Assembly: GCA_949752745.1 (NCBI GenBank)
Contig: OX457025.1
Location: forward strand, 99,063,587 to 99,127,586
DNA: 64,000 nucleotides
DNA from: Protula sp. h YS-2021
Lineage: Eukaryota > Annelida > Polychaeta > Sabellida > Serpulidae
Reading direction: 5' to 3'
Positions within the stretch are counted from its first letter, which is position 1. Each line of letters starts with the position of its first letter. Below the pieces are notes generated by a model. The model ran no database searches and had not been told where the DNA came from. It worked only from the letters and a program-made list of their open reading frames with translations. Positions 28,744 to 36,908 of the stretch are shown piece after piece. A program made the position numbers and the translations under genes.

Positions 28744-29031
28744 ATGGATGTAGAAACGTGTTTTAAGGACAAGTATGTGGACTACATGATAAGTGAACTG
28801 GCACGTTTTGGATCTATTCAACAACAACTGCAGCACTTTGATATTTATTGGGAACTTGCTCATTCCACGTTGAACGTACCAAACTTACGCGAGGATTTCA
28901 TCAAAGAGTGTATGTTTTCAAACATTGGTGGAGCTGAGGAGTTTGATGTGGAAGCAGCATATCACTTCGCTCGATTTGATCCAGGACTGTTTGATGAAGT
29001 GAGAGAGTGGTTAATCTACATTGCAGTATAA
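28744..29031 (+). CDS. Small protein with WLIYI C-terminus
   Basis: 95 residues from ATG to TAA. Rich in aromatic and acidic residues, probably helical; ends DEVREWLIYIAV. The next gene ends with a similar FDELSSWLIYIEDQW, so the two look like diverged tandem paralogues. Its stop codon overlaps the next start (TAATG). No family recognised. Confidence 0.55.
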   Translation: MDVETCFKDKYVDYMISELARFGSIQQQLQHFDIYWELAHSTLNVPNLREDFIKECMFSNIGGAEEFDVEAAYHFARFDPGLFDEVREWLIYIAV

Positions 29032-29363
29032 TGGTGGACATTACATTGAGACAATATATTGTGCAAAAAACACACTGTGAAGAAATGTTATTAGCTGTAA
29101 AAAAGTTTGCATGTTTAGTATGTCCTGCTTGTCAAAATGAAGAGTGTTCAGAACATATGTGTCATTCTACATGTGTCTATACATATTGGAATGAAGCTAA
29201 ATATTACATTCATTTAGATAAAGTGTTAGATAATGCAAATCAACGTTGTGAAAAATATGGCGTAGATGCTATCACATTTGATGAATTAAGTAGCTGGTTA
29301 ATATACATTGAAGATCAATGGACTTCAATTATTCACACCATTGTATCAATACTTGATTTGTAA
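29031..29363 (+). CDS. Small cysteine-containing protein, WLIYI paralogue
   Basis: 110 residues from the ATG that overlaps the preceding stop. Residues about 27-46 hold CLVCPACQNEECSEHMCHSTC, eight cysteine/histidine positions likely to bind zinc, absent from the upstream paralogue. The C-terminal half (FDELSSWLIYIEDQW) resembles it. Function unknown; position just before the integrase suggests an early or accessory protein. Confidence 0.55.
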   Translation: MVDITLRQYIVQKTHCEEMLLAVKKFACLVCPACQNEECSEHMCHSTCVYTYWNEAKYYIHLDKVLDNANQRCEKYGVDAITFDELSSWLIYIEDQWTSIIHTIVSILDL

Positions 29364-29489
29364 GACATGTTGATAAAAATAAAATTTAAGATGTGTTGAT
29401 AAAATGCATGATATGTTGATAAAATGTTAGATGCGTTGATAAAATAAAATGCAAGATATGTTAACAAGTGTTGATTATTTAGTGTTAAC
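29364..29489 (+). repeat. Short tandem repeat before integrase
   Basis: Five degenerate copies of GATATGTTGATAAAAT (with AATAAAATG inserts) between the WLIYI paralogue and the integrase ATG. AATAAA occurs twice and could serve as a poly(A) signal for the upstream genes. Confidence 0.6.
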
Positions 29490-30473
29490 ATGTCGACGTG
29501 GAAAGACTACTTAACCAATATTTACTTTAAACCTGGTCAACCCGGGGCATTTGCTGGTCCTTACAAACTTTATCACATATTAAAAAAACATGATCAGCCA
29601 GTCACTCATTCACAAGTGAAGAAATGGTTACAGGATCAAGATGCCTTCAGTTTACTACAACCTGTAAAATATAGGTTTAAAAGGCAACGTGTCATTACAC
29701 GTGGAATTGATGACATGTGGGATATTGATTTAGCTGACATGGGAAACATAGCTTCCTATAATGATGATACCCACTTTTTATTGGTTGTCATTGATGTGTT
29801 TTCCAAATATTTATGGGTGCAGCCAATGCCTAATAAATCACATTCCAGCGTCATAGAAGCCTTTCAAAAGATTTTTCAAGAAACACAACGAAGACCACGA
29901 ACTCTAAGGTCAGATAAAGGAACTGAATTTAAAAACAGATGGGTAAAAGCATTTTTGAAGAAGGAGGGAATACATGCCTATACGACAAAGAATGAAACCA
30001 AAGCCAACTTTGCTGAGAGAGTCATTCGTACTCTAAAGGGAATGATGTATCGATATTTCCTTCATAATCAAACGTATCGATATATGGACATCCTTCCAGA
30101 CTTAGTGTATAATTATAACCATAGACCTCATGGCTCCCTCCCTAATAAGTATGCTCCTGCAGATATTCGTAAAGACATAGAATCGAAAGTGTGGAAGTAT
30201 ATGTATGTAGACAAATTGAAATTAAAACCAAAGAAGAAAAAACCCTACAAATTTAAAATTGGTGATCAGGTTCGCATTTCTCACATGAAATATGTATTTC
30301 AACGGGATTATCATATAAAGTGGACGCAAGAAGTGTTCATTATCACACATCGTTGTAAGAAGCAAGGAATACACTTGTATCGTGTGAAAGACTTTTTGGA
30401 TGAAGATATTGACGGTCATTTTTATGAAGAAGAACTGCAGAAAGTGACAAAAGATATTGAATCAGTCTATTGA
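29490..30473 (+). CDS. Retroviral-like integrase (Polinton)
   Basis: 327 residues, ATG start. Integrates the element DNA with 6-bp staggered cuts, which agrees with the GGCGTC duplication. The rve core has D80 (MWDIDLADM), D142 (LRSDKGTEF) and E176 (KANFAERVIRTLKG), the DDE triad, plus YNYNHRPHGSL typical of the family. The C-terminal barrel region (FKIGDQVRISHMKYVFQRDY) is present. The usual Polinton chromodomain follows, but in another frame (30,472-30,585), so this copy stops early. Confidence 0.95.
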   Translation: MSTWKDYLTNIYFKPGQPGAFAGPYKLYHILKKHDQPVTHSQVKKWLQDQDAFSLLQPVKYRFKRQRVITRGIDDMWDIDLADMGNIASYNDDTHFLLVVIDVFSKYLWVQPMPNKSHSSVIEAFQKIFQETQRRPRTLRSDKGTEFKNRWVKAFLKKEGIHAYTTKNETKANFAERVIRTLKGMMYRYFLHNQTYRYMDILPDLVYNYNHRPHGSLPNKYAPADIRKDIESKVWKYMYVDKLKLKPKKKKPYKFKIGDQVRISHMKYVFQRDYHIKWTQEVFIITHRCKKQGIHLYRVKDFLDEDIDGHFYEEELQKVTKDIESVY

Positions 30474-30585
30474 AAAGGTCTTGAAAACACGAAAAAGACG
30501 AGGTGTTAAAGAATTATTTGTGAAGTGGTTAGGTTGGCCAAAGAAGTTTAACAGTTGGGTGAAAGAAACAGATATTCGAAAATGA
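30472..30585 (+). pseudogene. Out-of-frame integrase chromodomain
   Basis: Reads VLKTRKRRGVKELFVKWLGW then PKKFNSWVKETDI, the chromodomain signature 'VKW.GW...NSW....DI'. It is open only in the -2/+1 frame relative to the integrase, whose stop lies at its first codon. A one- or two-base shift near 30,455-30,473 explains this. The end (TGA 30,583-30,585) overlaps the ATPase start ATG at 30,582 in the ATGA arrangement. Confidence 0.8.
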
Positions 30586-31241
30586 AGCATCCATTCACGT
30601 GTTTGGTCTCTGGACCTACAGGCAGTGGTAAAACTTCTCTAGTTAGAGAAATTCTAGAACAAAAGTTAATTAAACCCTCTCCAAAAACCATTTTATGGCT
30701 CTATGCAGCAGATCAGCCTTTGTATAAGGGAATGAAAGGTGTGGAATTTTACCAAGGCATTCCAGATAACATTGAAGAGCGTTTTAACCCGAAAAAACCA
30801 AACTTACTCATCATTGATGACTTAATGACTAAATGTCATAGTGATGAGCGCATGACACGTCTCTTTAGTGTTGGCAGCAGTCATCAAAATCTAAGCATTA
30901 TTTTTATTGTGCATAATTTGTTTCATCATGGTAGAGAAATGCGTAATATTAGTTTGAATACACATTACATCATTCTGTTTAAAAATCCTAGAGACAGTCA
31001 ACAAATAAGTACATTAGCGCGACAAATGTATCTTGGAAAATCTCAATTTCTCATAGAAGCCTATCAAGATGCTACCAGCAAACCTCACGGCTATTTATTC
31101 ATTGATTTGAAGCCAAAGACAAATGATCAACTACGTATTCGTACAGGCATTTTACCAAAAGATACACATTATGTATATGTTGATAAGGTGGCGTATGAAC
31201 AAGAAGCAAGTCATTTAACCATTCGCAGTCAAGATGTCTAA
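30582..31241 (+). CDS. FtsK/HerA-type genome-packaging ATPase
   Basis: 219 residues from ATG 30,582 (an in-frame TTG extension is not needed). Walker A is GPTGSGKTS (residues 11-19), Walker B LLIIDD (75-80). The sensor-like FIVHNLFHHG follows near 110-119 and the family block NTHYIILFKNPRDSQQISTL near 130. It matches the Polinton/adintovirus A32-like ATPase that would pump DNA into a capsid, and the element also has capsid and protease genes. Intact. Confidence 0.95.
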   Translation: MKHPFTCLVSGPTGSGKTSLVREILEQKLIKPSPKTILWLYAADQPLYKGMKGVEFYQGIPDNIEERFNPKKPNLLIIDDLMTKCHSDERMTRLFSVGSSHQNLSIIFIVHNLFHHGREMRNISLNTHYIILFKNPRDSQQISTLARQMYLGKSQFLIEAYQDATSKPHGYLFIDLKPKTNDQLRIRTGILPKDTHYVYVDKVAYEQEASHLTIRSQDV

Positions 31242-31564
31242 ACGTATTCAAGCGAATCAACCTTTCCTTCACTTGCAGCGGGCCTAAACGACGTAAATCC
31301 TTACTACAACAAGCTACTAAGGAGGAATTAACTAGCTTGTTTGAAATTTGTTTGAATATATTGCAGGGACATTTACCCTTAAGCTCAAAAAGGTATAAGT
31401 TATTCAAGCGTGAACGTCATACCCTACGTACACTGGCAAATAAGAAGATATCACTTCGAAGAAAAAAGAAGTTGGTTAATCAGAAAGGAGGATTTATTGG
31501 AGCTATTGCTAAATTTGCATTACCCTTGTTAGCTCAGTTGCTGTTAAAATTAAACATACTTTGA
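31234..31564 (+). pseudogene. Small basic hydrophobic-tail gene, frameshifted
   Basis: An ATG at 31,234 overlaps the ATPase stop and opens 17 codons (MSKRIQANQPFLHLQ..), ending at TAA 31,285-31,287. Sense coding continues in the next frame from about 31,278 to 31,564: helical (LQQATKEELTSLFEICLNIL), basic (KKISLRRKKKLVNQK), then GGFIGAIAKFALPLLAQLLL. From memory, small Polinton proteins with a basic middle and a 'GG..(hydrophobic)' tail occur at this place and are suspected virion components. One frameshift near 31,275 separates the start. Confidence 0.55.
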
Positions 31565-31566
31565 AA

Positions 31567-32139
31567 ATGGTTCACATTCCTGAATATGAATATAAAATGT
31601 TGTTAGAAAAGAAGGGAAAAGATGTTGAAATCAAAACGAAAGTGAATAAACTTTTACGTGGGAAACGAACTCGTGAAAAAGCAATAGAAATGTCTCAAGT
31701 GCTTGGACGTCATTTACGAACAATTCAATCACAACAACAACGACAAAAGTCTGTTGCAGCATCTAATGCAGAAAAATAAGAAAAGTCCCAACAGTTTCTA
31801 AACCATTTTCAACCTATTTATCATGTAAAACTAACACAACTTCTGGCAGAACTTAAGAAATATGGTACGAGATGGACAGATAAAAATGAACTTGTTTTAA
31901 AAACAGGTACTGTCATTACAAATTCTAACATTATTGATTTGTTGAAAGAAGCATTGGTTGCTACAAAAAGAAAAGAACGACGAGAACCACCGCGTGGTTG
32001 GAAGCAGTTTATTGAGGAAATTGTAGACGCTAATATTCCAAAAACTGTTTTTGGCAAAAAGACAACTCGTGAAGATATTACAAAAGAGCAACAACAACGT
32101 CAACAAAGATTGTTTCCAGAAGGATGGGAAACTTTTTAA
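31567..32139 (+). pseudogene. Conserved Polinton minor protein, internal stop
   Basis: The reading frame starts VHIPEYEYKMLLEKKG and runs to GWETF, about 190 codons, but TAA at 31,777-31,779 interrupts it in frame; both sides continue the same frame. The second half (VITNSNIIDLLKEAL, PPRGWKQFIEEIVDANIPKT) matches a block I recall from Polinton/adintovirus proteins of unknown role encoded next to the capsid genes. The N-terminal half is helical and basic. With the stop, only a 70-residue product would be made. Confidence 0.6.
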
Positions 32140-32324
32140 CATGGATTAAGGAGCTATGGTGTTGTTGTTGTAAAGAAAATGGAAATAAAAATACTATTCC
32201 TGTAAAAATTAGGTGTGTTAGTGCTTGTTGTCAGGGAGAAGTAGTAGATACCAATTTAGATCATGTAGATAGCAATTTAGACAATAATGTAGACAGCAAT
32301 GTAGATGAAGAGTGTCAAACATGA
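32124..32324 (+). CDS. Small predicted dually acylated protein
   Basis: 66 residues. MGNFLT fits the N-myristoylation pattern (Gly2, Thr6), and a CCCC run at residues 13-16 after WIKELW is a strong palmitoylation context, so the product is expected at membranes. A repeat of (D)N(L/V)D.(V)DSN follows near the C-terminus. It overlaps the end of the preceding gene by 16 bp in another frame. No family recognised; a membrane-associated egress or envelope-interacting role is speculation. Confidence 0.55.
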   Translation: MGNFLTWIKELWCCCCKENGNKNTIPVKIRCVSACCQGEVVDTNLDHVDSNLDNNVDSNVDEECQT

Positions 32325-32374
32325 AGTAATGTATATACACATCTAGTCTACATCACATAAACGATTTAGCTGCC

Positions 32375-33139
32375 ATGGAGTCAACAAGTTTTTACATTAC
32401 TTTACCCAGCAATGCTAGTATGAACTATTATCCCAACAACAAGACTTCGAATTATCAAATTCGTATGCCTCGAACCATCTATCTGAACGGAAAATATGAA
32501 GTGGCTTTAGCTGAAATTCAATATCCACATACATGGACAACCATGAGACATGGAATGGACTATTCTATTCAGTATCGGCAACAACCACTGAATACTGTTG
32601 TTCTTGACACAATCAATATTCCTTATGGTTACTACAGATCCATACAAGAGATATGTCAGGCAGTCAATAAAGAAGCAACTAATTCTATGAAAGATGACCT
32701 TAAAGAAGCTATTCAGATAAAGTATGATAAAATTAGACGACGTGTTTTTCTATTTCTAAAATACGGCTTTGAAGTGTTATTCTCCACTGGATTAGCTGAG
32801 ATTTTAGGATTTATCCCAGATCAATGGTATACTGAAACGTGCACAGCTGAACATAAAGCTGATGTGAAACAGGGATTTTATACACTTTATGTGTACTGTA
32901 GTATTTGTGAGCCACAAGTTGTTGGTGATTATTATGTTCCTTTGCTACGTTCTGTTGGAATACAAGGACATGATGGAGACATTATCATGAAAACTTATGG
33001 AGAACCTCATTATGTTCCTGTAAACACATCCAAATTTGACGTAATAGAAATGAATATTAAGGACGACACAGGCTATAATGTTCCATTTCAAACTGGAAAG
33101 GTGATCTGTAAACTTCATTTTCGACCAAAAGCATTATGA
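32375..33139 (+). CDS. Penton-like minor capsid protein
   Basis: 254 residues, ATG in GCCATGG, TATATA at about 32,331 upstream. The start ITLPSNASMNYYPNNKTSNY, followed by LNGKYEVALAEIQYPHTW, is characteristic of the Polinton minor capsid (penton, single jelly-roll) protein. Later blocks (LAEILGF, VYCSICEPQVVGDYYVPLLR) fit the same family. It would form the vertices of an icosahedral capsid with the major capsid protein encoded downstream. Intact; its last base overlaps the next gene (TATGA). Confidence 0.85.
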   Translation: MESTSFYITLPSNASMNYYPNNKTSNYQIRMPRTIYLNGKYEVALAEIQYPHTWTTMRHGMDYSIQYRQQPLNTVVLDTINIPYGYYRSIQEICQAVNKEATNSMKDDLKEAIQIKYDKIRRRVFLFLKYGFEVLFSTGLAEILGFIPDQWYTETCTAEHKADVKQGFYTLYVYCSICEPQVVGDYYVPLLRSVGIQGHDGDIIMKTYGEPHYVPVNTSKFDVIEMNIKDDTGYNVPFQTGKVICKLHFRPKAL

Positions 33140-33492
33140 AAGCATACACACACAATCCATCTGTATATCGCAACCATTTTCTTCGTCAAGTGGGTGGAGA
33201 ATTACCAGGATTTAAAGGAGCGCGAATACAATATGGAGATGGTATTGGTTCAATACTGGGATCATTGGCTCGAAAAGCTATTCCACTGCTTAAGACAGGG
33301 GCTAAAATCGTTGCACCACATCTTAAAAGGGCTGCAAAAGATATTGCGAAAGATGTTACAGGTCGAGTAGCACAACGTATGTTTGGTGGTGGGTTACGAG
33401 GACAAAAGAGACCGAAACGAGCAAAACGTGTCAGAAGGCGAAAGGCAGCTAAACGGATAACATCAAAAAAACATAAGAAAGATATTTTTTAA
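33136..33492 (+). CDS. pVI-like small virion protein
   Basis: 118 residues. A central amphipathic/hydrophobic stretch (GIGSILGSLARKAIPLLKTG, AKIVAPHLKRAAKDIAKDV) and a strongly basic tail (KRPKRAKRVRRRKAAKR) resemble adenovirus pVI/pX-type minor proteins. MFGGG at residues 82-86 fits the adenain cleavage pattern (M/I/L)-x-G-x-G, with cutting expected between 85 and 86, and an adenain-like protease is encoded 1.35 kb downstream. Likely a DNA-condensing or membrane-acting virion component. Confidence 0.7.
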   Translation: MKAYTHNPSVYRNHFLRQVGGELPGFKGARIQYGDGIGSILGSLARKAIPLLKTGAKIVAPHLKRAAKDIAKDVTGRVAQRMFGGGLRGQKRPKRAKRVRRRKAAKRITSKKHKKDIF

Positions 33493-33494
33493 TC

Positions 33495-34848
33495 ATGTCT
33501 TTAATTCATAATCATTCTTGTGAATGTAGCCTTTCTCCATTAGAATGGTTTCACATACCACCAACGCAAACTGCTGTAGAAAAAAGTTATAATGTAGACT
33601 ATCAACCAATGACTACCATTAGAGAGGGTGCTCCAATAGAATTCTACATTCCTGCGAGTACAGAAGAATATCTAGATTTAAAGAACAGTAAACTCCATAT
33701 TGTATGTCGCATTGTCAAGGCTGATGGAACACTGTGTGGTATAGATAATAACGTGTCATGTATCAATGATTTGTTTAATGGGTTATGGTCCAATATTGAA
33801 TTATTTCTAAATGATCGTTTGATATCACATAGTAACAATACCCATGGTTATACCAGCATCATATCTCATCTCATTCATGACTCGGAAGAAAGTGTCAATT
33901 CTGAGCGCTCTATGCGTCTCATCTTTAAAGATACTGCCGGGTCAATGAATACTCATGAGGTGAAAAGACCTAATCATGAAAGATATGTATCAGGTTTTCA
34001 TGTAAATATTGAAGGTGGTGATATAGCTGAAACAGGAAATAATGGTTTACATAATCGCTATTTGTATACACGTCTAAGCCGTGAGTTTATGCTTACAGGC
34101 GGTTTAAGGGTAGATTTGTTTGAGCAGGATCGTTATCTTCCTAATGGTGTAAGTATGAAATTACGTTTACATAGACAAAAAGATGGATATGTATTAATGG
34201 CTGCAAATAATGGTTTTAAAGTAGAAGTGAGAGAAGCGTGAGGGTTAGTCCAGGTATTCAGTTGGGACATGCAGATGCATTGATGAAAAGTTCTGCTAAG
34301 TTTATTGTTAATAGAAAAGAATGTAAAGTTTTAGCTATTCCAACTGGATTCCAATCTTTTGTGAAAGATAGCATCTTTCTAGGCCAATTACCAAAACGTA
34401 TTGTCATTGGAATGGTTCATAATGAATCCTTTGCTGGAACAGTATTGAGAAATCCATACAATTTTGAACATTTTAATCTTAACTTTATGCAGCTTTACTC
34501 TGACGGTGAACCAGTCCTATCCAAACCTCTCAAGCTTGATATAAATCAAGGCAAATATCTTGATGCTTTTGAAACTCTTTACAAATCTTTTGATAGATTG
34601 GATGGTGAGAAAAGTTCCATTATAAAACGGGAAGATTGGCCTAGAGTTATTCTTTGTTTTATTTTGACTTAACACCTGAGTATGATGGTGCTTATCATTA
34701 TGCCCTTATTAAACATGGGAATTTGAGACTAGAAATGAATTTTGCTGGTGCCTTGCAAAATACAGTTAATGTTATAGTGTATGCTGAACTTGATAACATT
34801 GTTGAAATAAGTGCAAATCGCAGCATTCAATTCGACTACCAGTCATGA
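33495..34848 (+). pseudogene. Major capsid protein, broken by two frameshifts
   Basis: Three successive open parts in different frames: 33,495-34,241, 34,238-34,672 and 34,654-34,848. Together they cover the expected length of a Polinton/adintovirus double-jelly-roll major capsid protein (about 450 residues). Part one contains the N-terminal region (PTQTAVEKSYNVDYQPMTT), part two the block LGQLPKRIVIGMV, part three NLRLEMNFAGALQNTVNVIV and YAELDNIVEI. No good ATG opens parts two or three, so these are breaks near 34,235 and 34,655 rather than separate genes. Capsid assembly from this copy would fail. Confidence 0.8.
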
Positions 34849-35282
34849 ACACGAAGCAGATAGAAGCCATCCTATCCCATGATGCCACGACAAAAGACTT
34901 GTTTCAAGGTGTGTTTGCCATGGACCAGTTACCATCTTTACAACGTGGTGCCTATGTCATCAACACAGACGAGCATGATGAGCCAGGAGAGCATTGGGTG
35001 GCAGTATATTATGATGAAGACCCTGCAGAATATTTTGACTCTTATGGACTTTTACCTATAGACAGTCGTTTGAACAAGTTTTTAAAGTTTAATTTCATTT
35101 ATAATTCAGTTCCATTACAAACACCGATATCCTCTACATGTGGATTTTATTGTGTGTATTATATAATTCAAAGAGCTCGAGGACATAGTCCTTTTGAAAT
35201 CATTGATGTATTAAGAAGAAGTGATGGTGATTTTGTTGTAAAGGATTTTGTATATAGACATTATAAACCATTATTTTATTGA
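34845..35282 (+). CDS. Adenain-like cysteine protease
   Basis: 145 residues from ATG 34,845, overlapping the capsid gene stop (ATGA). Catalytic residues are visible: His50 (GEHWVAVYY), Asp65 (EYFDSYG), Cys99 (SSTCGFYCVYY), with Gln92 as likely oxyanion residue. This is the adenovirus-type maturation protease (C5/Ulp1-like) that processes virion proteins. The pVI-like protein carries a fitting site. Intact and about the usual length for Polintons. Confidence 0.9.
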   Translation: MNTKQIEAILSHDATTKDLFQGVFAMDQLPSLQRGAYVINTDEHDEPGEHWVAVYYDEDPAEYFDSYGLLPIDSRLNKFLKFNFIYNSVPLQTPISSTCGFYCVYYIIQRARGHSPFEIIDVLRRSDGDFVVKDFVYRHYKPLFY

Positions 35283-35431
35283 TGTTGTATTAGTTAAGTT
35301 GCATTAGTTAAGTTGTTGGTAATTGTGAATTGTATTATGAATATTGTAAATAAACAAGACAGTTTTATACAACATTCTTTTTTATTGTGTTATACATTAT
35401 TTACATTTCACAATTACTTTACATTGAATTT
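35283..35431. terminator. Convergent poly(A) region
   Basis: The plus-strand capsid/protease block and the minus-strand PC4/PolB block end facing each other. AATAAA on the plus strand at 35,349-35,354 and TTTATT at 35,381-35,386 (AATAAA on the minus strand) would end the two transcripts. Confidence 0.6.
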
Positions 35432-35812
35432 TTATTTTACAAATACATTCAATACATCAATAAACACATGCCATTCATACCAATCTAAATTAATATATGT
35501 ATCATAGACATTACATCCACGTTTGTAAATGCTATGAAAACTAGCATAACACTGTCCACTACGAAACTTTATTATTTTAACATCTTCATGTTCAGACAGT
35601 TTCAGTTCATATCCATGATCATTCATGTCAATGTTCATCACCATAACACAGATGGGATGCGTCAGTTCAATGGACTTGGTGCCTCGCATGAGTTGCACTC
35701 CTTCCTCTTTGAATTCAAGCGTTAGGTTCTTTCCAATCCAATGCTTGTAACAGAGCGTACCATTCCACTGTGTTGAGGGTGATGTAGTCGTAGCATTCTG
35801 TAAGCTCGTCAT
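35432..35812 (-). CDS. PC4-like protein 4
   Basis: 126 residues from ATG at 35,810-35,812. The C-terminal half (YELKLSEHEDVKIIKFRSGQ then NLDWYEWHVFIDVLN) keeps the PC4 strand pattern and the tryptophan helix entry. The N-terminal part (FKEEGVQLMRGTKSIELTHP) has no clear family. It overlaps the previous gene by about 98 bp in another frame. Fourth member of a tandem set. Confidence 0.5.
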   Translation of the reverse strand: MTSLQNATTTSPSTQWNGTLCYKHWIGKNLTLEFKEEGVQLMRGTKSIELTHPICVMVMNIDMNDHGYELKLSEHEDVKIIKFRSGQCYASFHSIYKRGCNVYDTYINLDWYEWHVFIDVLNVFVK

Positions 35813-36056
35813 ATTGACGAAATTGTACAAACACGTCTAAGCAGTTCTCAGTCACACGCACTTCTAATTCATTTGAGACTGTCAGGAGAAAGCCAGGTAT
35901 CCTGAACTTCTCTAGATGGTCTTTCAACACAGATTGTTCGTCAGTTGATAGAATGATATACTTTCCAAAATGTCTTAGCACAATGTCATCATATACGTTT
36001 CTCAGATATGAGAATCCATGCGTAATTGGTTTATATTCCGATAAAAAGTCTTCCAT
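35715..36056 (-). CDS. PC4-like protein 3
   Basis: 113 residues from the ATG at 36,054-36,056. The C-terminal half (LEVRVTENCLDVFVQFRQYD then YDYITLNTVEWYALLQALDW) fits the PC4 fold: alternating strands, then an ITL...EW..L helix. A decayed relative with DNA-level similarity lies at 9,026-9,223 in the smaller TIR element. Function presumably single-strand DNA binding; unproven. Confidence 0.55.
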   Translation of the reverse strand: MEDFLSEYKPITHGFSYLRNVYDDIVLRHFGKYIILSTDEQSVLKDHLEKFRIPGFLLTVSNELEVRVTENCLDVFVQFRQYDELTECYDYITLNTVEWYALLQALDWKEPNA

Positions 36057-36110
36057 CTCGTTCAACAGTCTGATGAACTATGAGCTGTCTCCTTGTCTGC
36101 AAAGACGTTT

Positions 36111-36482
36111 TTATGCTCGCAAGATGGTGAAGAGTGGATGTTGTATAGCTTCTAGGAATCGTAAGACTGCGCGCCACTTCTTGATATCAAAGAGGATCAA
36201 ATCTGTATATTGTGTATCTGGCACAACTCCCTTATAATCCTCTGGATAATCCTGTAAAAGATTTCTACAGATTTCTACACGTATGTTAGAATCATATTCA
36301 GCTACCGTCACTTCCACTTTATTTTCAAGTCTACGTTTAAACCCAGGTTCAAGTGGTATGTTTTTAAAGTCTTTCCACACTTCAGGTTTAAACCGATGAT
36401 AACTTGTCTTAGAATCTAGTATCACTTCATTCCTCTCATTTACAGTAAGGTAGACATCACCGTTCAGCATGAGTGCATTCAT
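36111..36482 (-). CDS. PC4-like protein 2
   Basis: 123 residues, ATG start. VTVAEYDSNIRVEICRNLLQ and TDLILFDIKKWRAVLRFLEA in the C-terminal half match the PC4 pattern, and the N-terminal half (GDVYLTVNERNEVILD) looks like a reduced first copy. Tandem neighbour of PC4-like 1 and 3, all on the minus strand downstream of PolB-side sequence. Confidence 0.55.
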   Translation of the reverse strand: MNALMLNGDVYLTVNERNEVILDSKTSYHRFKPEVWKDFKNIPLEPGFKRRLENKVEVTVAEYDSNIRVEICRNLLQDYPEDYKGVVPDTQYTDLILFDIKKWRAVLRFLEAIQHPLFTILRA

Positions 36483-36494
36483 GTTTTTACCTTG

Positions 36495-36851
36495 TTATGA
36501 GCCACCTTCTTGTCTACGAAGCCTTTTATCCACTTCTTTCACTTGCTTCTTCAGCATTTTCCATTCAGGTATTGTCAGCAAAATTCCCTTTTTCGTTAGA
36601 CGGTTTTTTCCAGTCCCCTCATCTCTAAGGTACTTGCGAATGTTTACCACTCCTTCATTGCTTTGTTTCATAATCTTGATATACTTTCCATTTCCTAGAG
36701 AAAGCATTCCATCCCACGACTGTGGTGTTGGCACCGTCTCCACTTTCAATTTCTTGATGGTAGTGGTAGGATTTTTCACTTTTAAGTCTTTAACTGTATC
36801 TGCAAGAGTATCCATATCAATTGCAGATCTCTTACGACTTTCACGTTCCAT
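36495..36851 (-). CDS. PC4/Sub1-like coactivator protein 1
   Basis: 118 residues, ATG start, the clearest PC4 member. A basic N-terminal linker is followed by LGNGKYIKIMKQSNEGVVNI, RKYL and LTKKGILLTIPEWKMLKKQV, the canonical PC4 arrangement (beta sheet, K-G-I-x-L, W, helix). PC4/Sub1 binds single-stranded and melted DNA and stimulates RNA polymerase II transcription. In a virus-like element it may act in late transcription or in replication. Gene order from the PolB side is PC4-1, -2, -3, -4. Confidence 0.75.
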   Translation of the reverse strand: MERESRKRSAIDMDTLADTVKDLKVKNPTTTIKKLKVETVPTPQSWDGMLSLGNGKYIKIMKQSNEGVVNIRKYLRDEGTGKNRLTKKGILLTIPEWKMLKKQVKEVDKRLRRQEGGS

Positions 36852-36908
36852 GTTAACGCTTCAATGTTCACACCTCAAATAACTCTTCCGTTGGAGGACC
36901 TCCCTCTT

